Assembly: GCA_964555065.1 (NCBI GenBank)
Contig: CAZKRB010000034.1
Span: 1 to 32,616, forward strand
Length of the DNA stretch: 32,616 bases
Reading direction: 5' to 3'
Origin: Syntrophus sp964555065
Lineage (GTDB): Bacteria > Desulfobacterota > Syntrophia > Syntrophales > Syntrophaceae
Position numbers and translations under genes: made by a program
Part shown: piece by piece, positions 31,392-32,616 of the stretch
Layout of the letters: every line of letters begins with the position of its first letter
Numbering within the stretch: position 1 is the first letter of the stretch
Notes under the pieces: generated by a model
What the model was told of the DNA's origin: nothing
What the model saw: only the letters and a program-made list of their open reading frames with translations
The model's database searches: none

Positions 31392-32616
31392 TTTGGCAGC
31401 TTTCCGACCAGGACTTTCCGGGGTTTCGCGCCGTCCGAAGGCCCGACGATGCCCTCCGCCTCCATGCGCTCGATGAGCCGGGCGGCCCGGTTGTAGCCGA
31501 TCTTCATATAGCGCTGGACCAGGGAGATGGAGGCCTGCCCCAGATCCGTCACCAGTTCCACGGCTTCGTCATACTTCTCGTCAAAATCCTCGTCGCCCTT
31601 TTCCCCCTCCCTCGCTTCCGAATCCTCCTCGTAGCGGGAGATGGATTCGTCGTAGGTGGGCTGCCCCTGCTGCTTGATGAAGTCGGTGATCCGCTCGATT
31701 TCCCGGTCGGAGACGTAGGCCCCGTGAATCCGGGTCATTCTGCCGGTGCCGGGGGGGACGAAGAGCATGTCTCCTGAACCGAGCAGGCTTTCCGCGCCCT
31801 GCTGATCGAGGATGGTGCGGGAGTCCACCCGGGATGAGACCTGAAAGGAGATGCGTGTGGGGAAATTGGCCTTGATCAGGCCGGTGATGACGTCCACGGA
31901 GGGGCGCTGGGTGGCCAGCATCAGGTGTATGCCCGCGGCCCGGGCCATCTGGGCCAGCCGCGTCAGCGAATCTTCCACATTTTTCTGGGCGACCATCATG
32001 AGGTCTGCCAGTTCGTCGATGATGATGACGATGTAGGGGAGTTTGGAAACCGTTTCCGGCGACTCCTTTCCGTCGTTCATCAGTCCGGGCAGGGGGGGCT
32101 GGGGGGCCGACGTCGCGACCGCCTTGTTGTACGAATCGATGTTCTTGACCCCCGACGCCGCGATCAGCTGGTAGCGCCGCTCCATCTCCTCCACGGCCCA
32201 CTTGAGAACCTGGGCCGCCTTCTTGGGATTCACCACCACGGGATGGAGGAGGTGGGGGATGCCTTCGTAGGAGGAGAGCTCCAGCCGTTTGGGGTCGATC
32301 ATGAGAAACTTGACCTCTTCCGGTGCGGCCTTCAGCAGGATGCTGCAGATCATGGCGTTGAGGGAAACGCTCTTGCCCGATCCGGTGGTGCCGGCGATGA
32401 GCAGGTGGGGCATGCGGGTCAGGTCCGTCACCATGGGGTTGCCCACGATATCCTTGCCCAGGGCGATGGGGAGGACGAGGCGGGATTCCTGGAAAGTCTC
32501 GCTGTCCAGGACTTCCCGGAGATAAACGGTTTCCCGGTGAGTGTTGGGGATTTCGATGCCCACGGCGGCCTTGCCGGGGATCGGGGCCATGATCCGGATG
32601 CTGGGCGCTTTCAGGG
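31388..32616 (-). CDS. ftsK: DNA translocase FtsK/SpoIIIE, C-terminal part (cut by window edge)
   Basis: The frame stays open to the right edge, where it reads APSIRIMAPIPGKAAVGIEI, a conserved internal stretch of FtsK; the real start lies beyond the window. The visible part has the motor ATPase with Walker A GTTGSGKSVSLNAM, Walker B YIVIIIDELADLMM and ATQRPSVDVITGLIKANFP, and a C-terminal winged-helix gamma domain (VQRYMKIGYNRAARLIERME) that reads polar DNA motifs. FtsK pumps the chromosome ends through the closing septum and activates dimer resolution. An acidic linker (residue runs of Glu and Asp) joins motor and gamma. It is followed directly by rimO. Confidence 0.95.
   Translation of the reverse strand, partial: LKAPSIRIMAPIPGKAAVGIEIPNTHRETVYLREVLDSETFQESRLVLPIALGKDIVGNPMVTDLTRMPHLLIAGTTGSGKSVSLNAMICSILLKAAPEEVKFLMIDPKRLELSSYEGIPHLLHPVVVNPKKAAQVLKWAVEEMERRYQLIAASGVKNIDSYNKAVATSAPQPPLPGLMNDGKESPETVSKLPYIVIIIDELADLMMVAQKNVEDSLTRLAQMARAAGIHLMLATQRPSVDVITGLIKANFPTRISFQVSSRVDSRTILDQQGAESLLGSGDMLFVPPGTGRMTRIHGAYVSDREIERITDFIKQQGQPTYDESISRYEEDSEAREGEKGDEDFDEKYDEAVELVTDLGQASISLVQRYMKIGYNRAARLIERMEAEGIVGPSDGAKPRKVLVGKLPK

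Noticed and set aside
1..32616. tRNA genes, CRISPR arrays, phage or insertion sequence
   Set aside because: No cloverleaf with a T-loop, no regularly spaced repeats, and no transposase or integrase motif was seen.

Overview
The window is a 32.6 kb piece of a GC-rich, Gram-negative bacterial draft scaffold with two 100-N gaps (18317-18416 and 21717-21816). Gene content points to an anaerobic deltaproteobacterium (Desulfobacterota), plausibly near Syntrophus/Smithella. It has a complete Mla-type outer-membrane lipid transport cluster, a two-subunit acid CoA-transferase, an orphan succinyl-CoA ligase beta subunit, a CoA-disulfide-reductase-like flavoprotein, a hemerythrin and a methionine sulfoxide reductase lipoprotein. 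The taxonomic placement is inference from gene content, not a database result. No tRNA, rRNA, CRISPR array, insertion sequence or prophage was recognised.

Layout. 1-1.5 kb: cold-shock gene and orphan response-regulator receiver, both on the minus strand, with good sigma-70-like promoters. 1.5-8.1 kb, plus strand: thioredoxin reductase and lgt; a CoA-disulfide-reductase-like flavoprotein; a TerC-family membrane protein behind a strikingly foldable leader; a cytidylate-kinase-like protein, a SpoU/TrmH RNA methyltransferase and CutA. 8.1-8.7 kb has no gene but carries a perfect 16-bp palindrome and a promoter. 8.7-13 kb: transketolase and a YyaL/DUF255 thioredoxin-fold protein. 13-16.5 kb: SucC-like ligase, three small hypothetical proteins and a hemerythrin. 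16.5-19.9 kb, minus strand: a probable operon of DMT-family transporter, membrane-anchored coiled-coil protein, and CoA-transferase subunits A and B, leading into the hemerythrin. 20.1-24.8 kb: Nnr metabolite repair enzyme, polyprenyl diphosphate synthase, MsrA-MsrB lipoprotein and, behind it, the decayed remains of a mercuric-reductase-like flavoprotein. 25.1-29.5 kb: mlaE-mlaF-mlaD-mlaC-mlaA, mostly with overlapping or nearly adjacent genes. 30-32.6 kb, minus strand: rimO overlapping ftsK, which runs off the right edge.

Functional themes are envelope maintenance (Lgt, Mla, polyprenyl synthase), redox and CoA chemistry (TrxB, CoA-disulfide-reductase-like protein, CoA-transferase, SucC-like protein) and damage repair (MsrAB, Nnr). 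The most interesting signals are: the Mla ATPase with an extra C-terminal domain that looks like a degenerate GGDEF fold; the three-way-junction RNA candidate upstream of terC; the multiply frameshifted flavoprotein pseudogene next to msrAB; and the first N-gap, whose flanks are identical over 22 nt, so it can be closed in silico to give a clean protein C-terminus. No wholly new multi-gene system can be claimed from the sequence alone.
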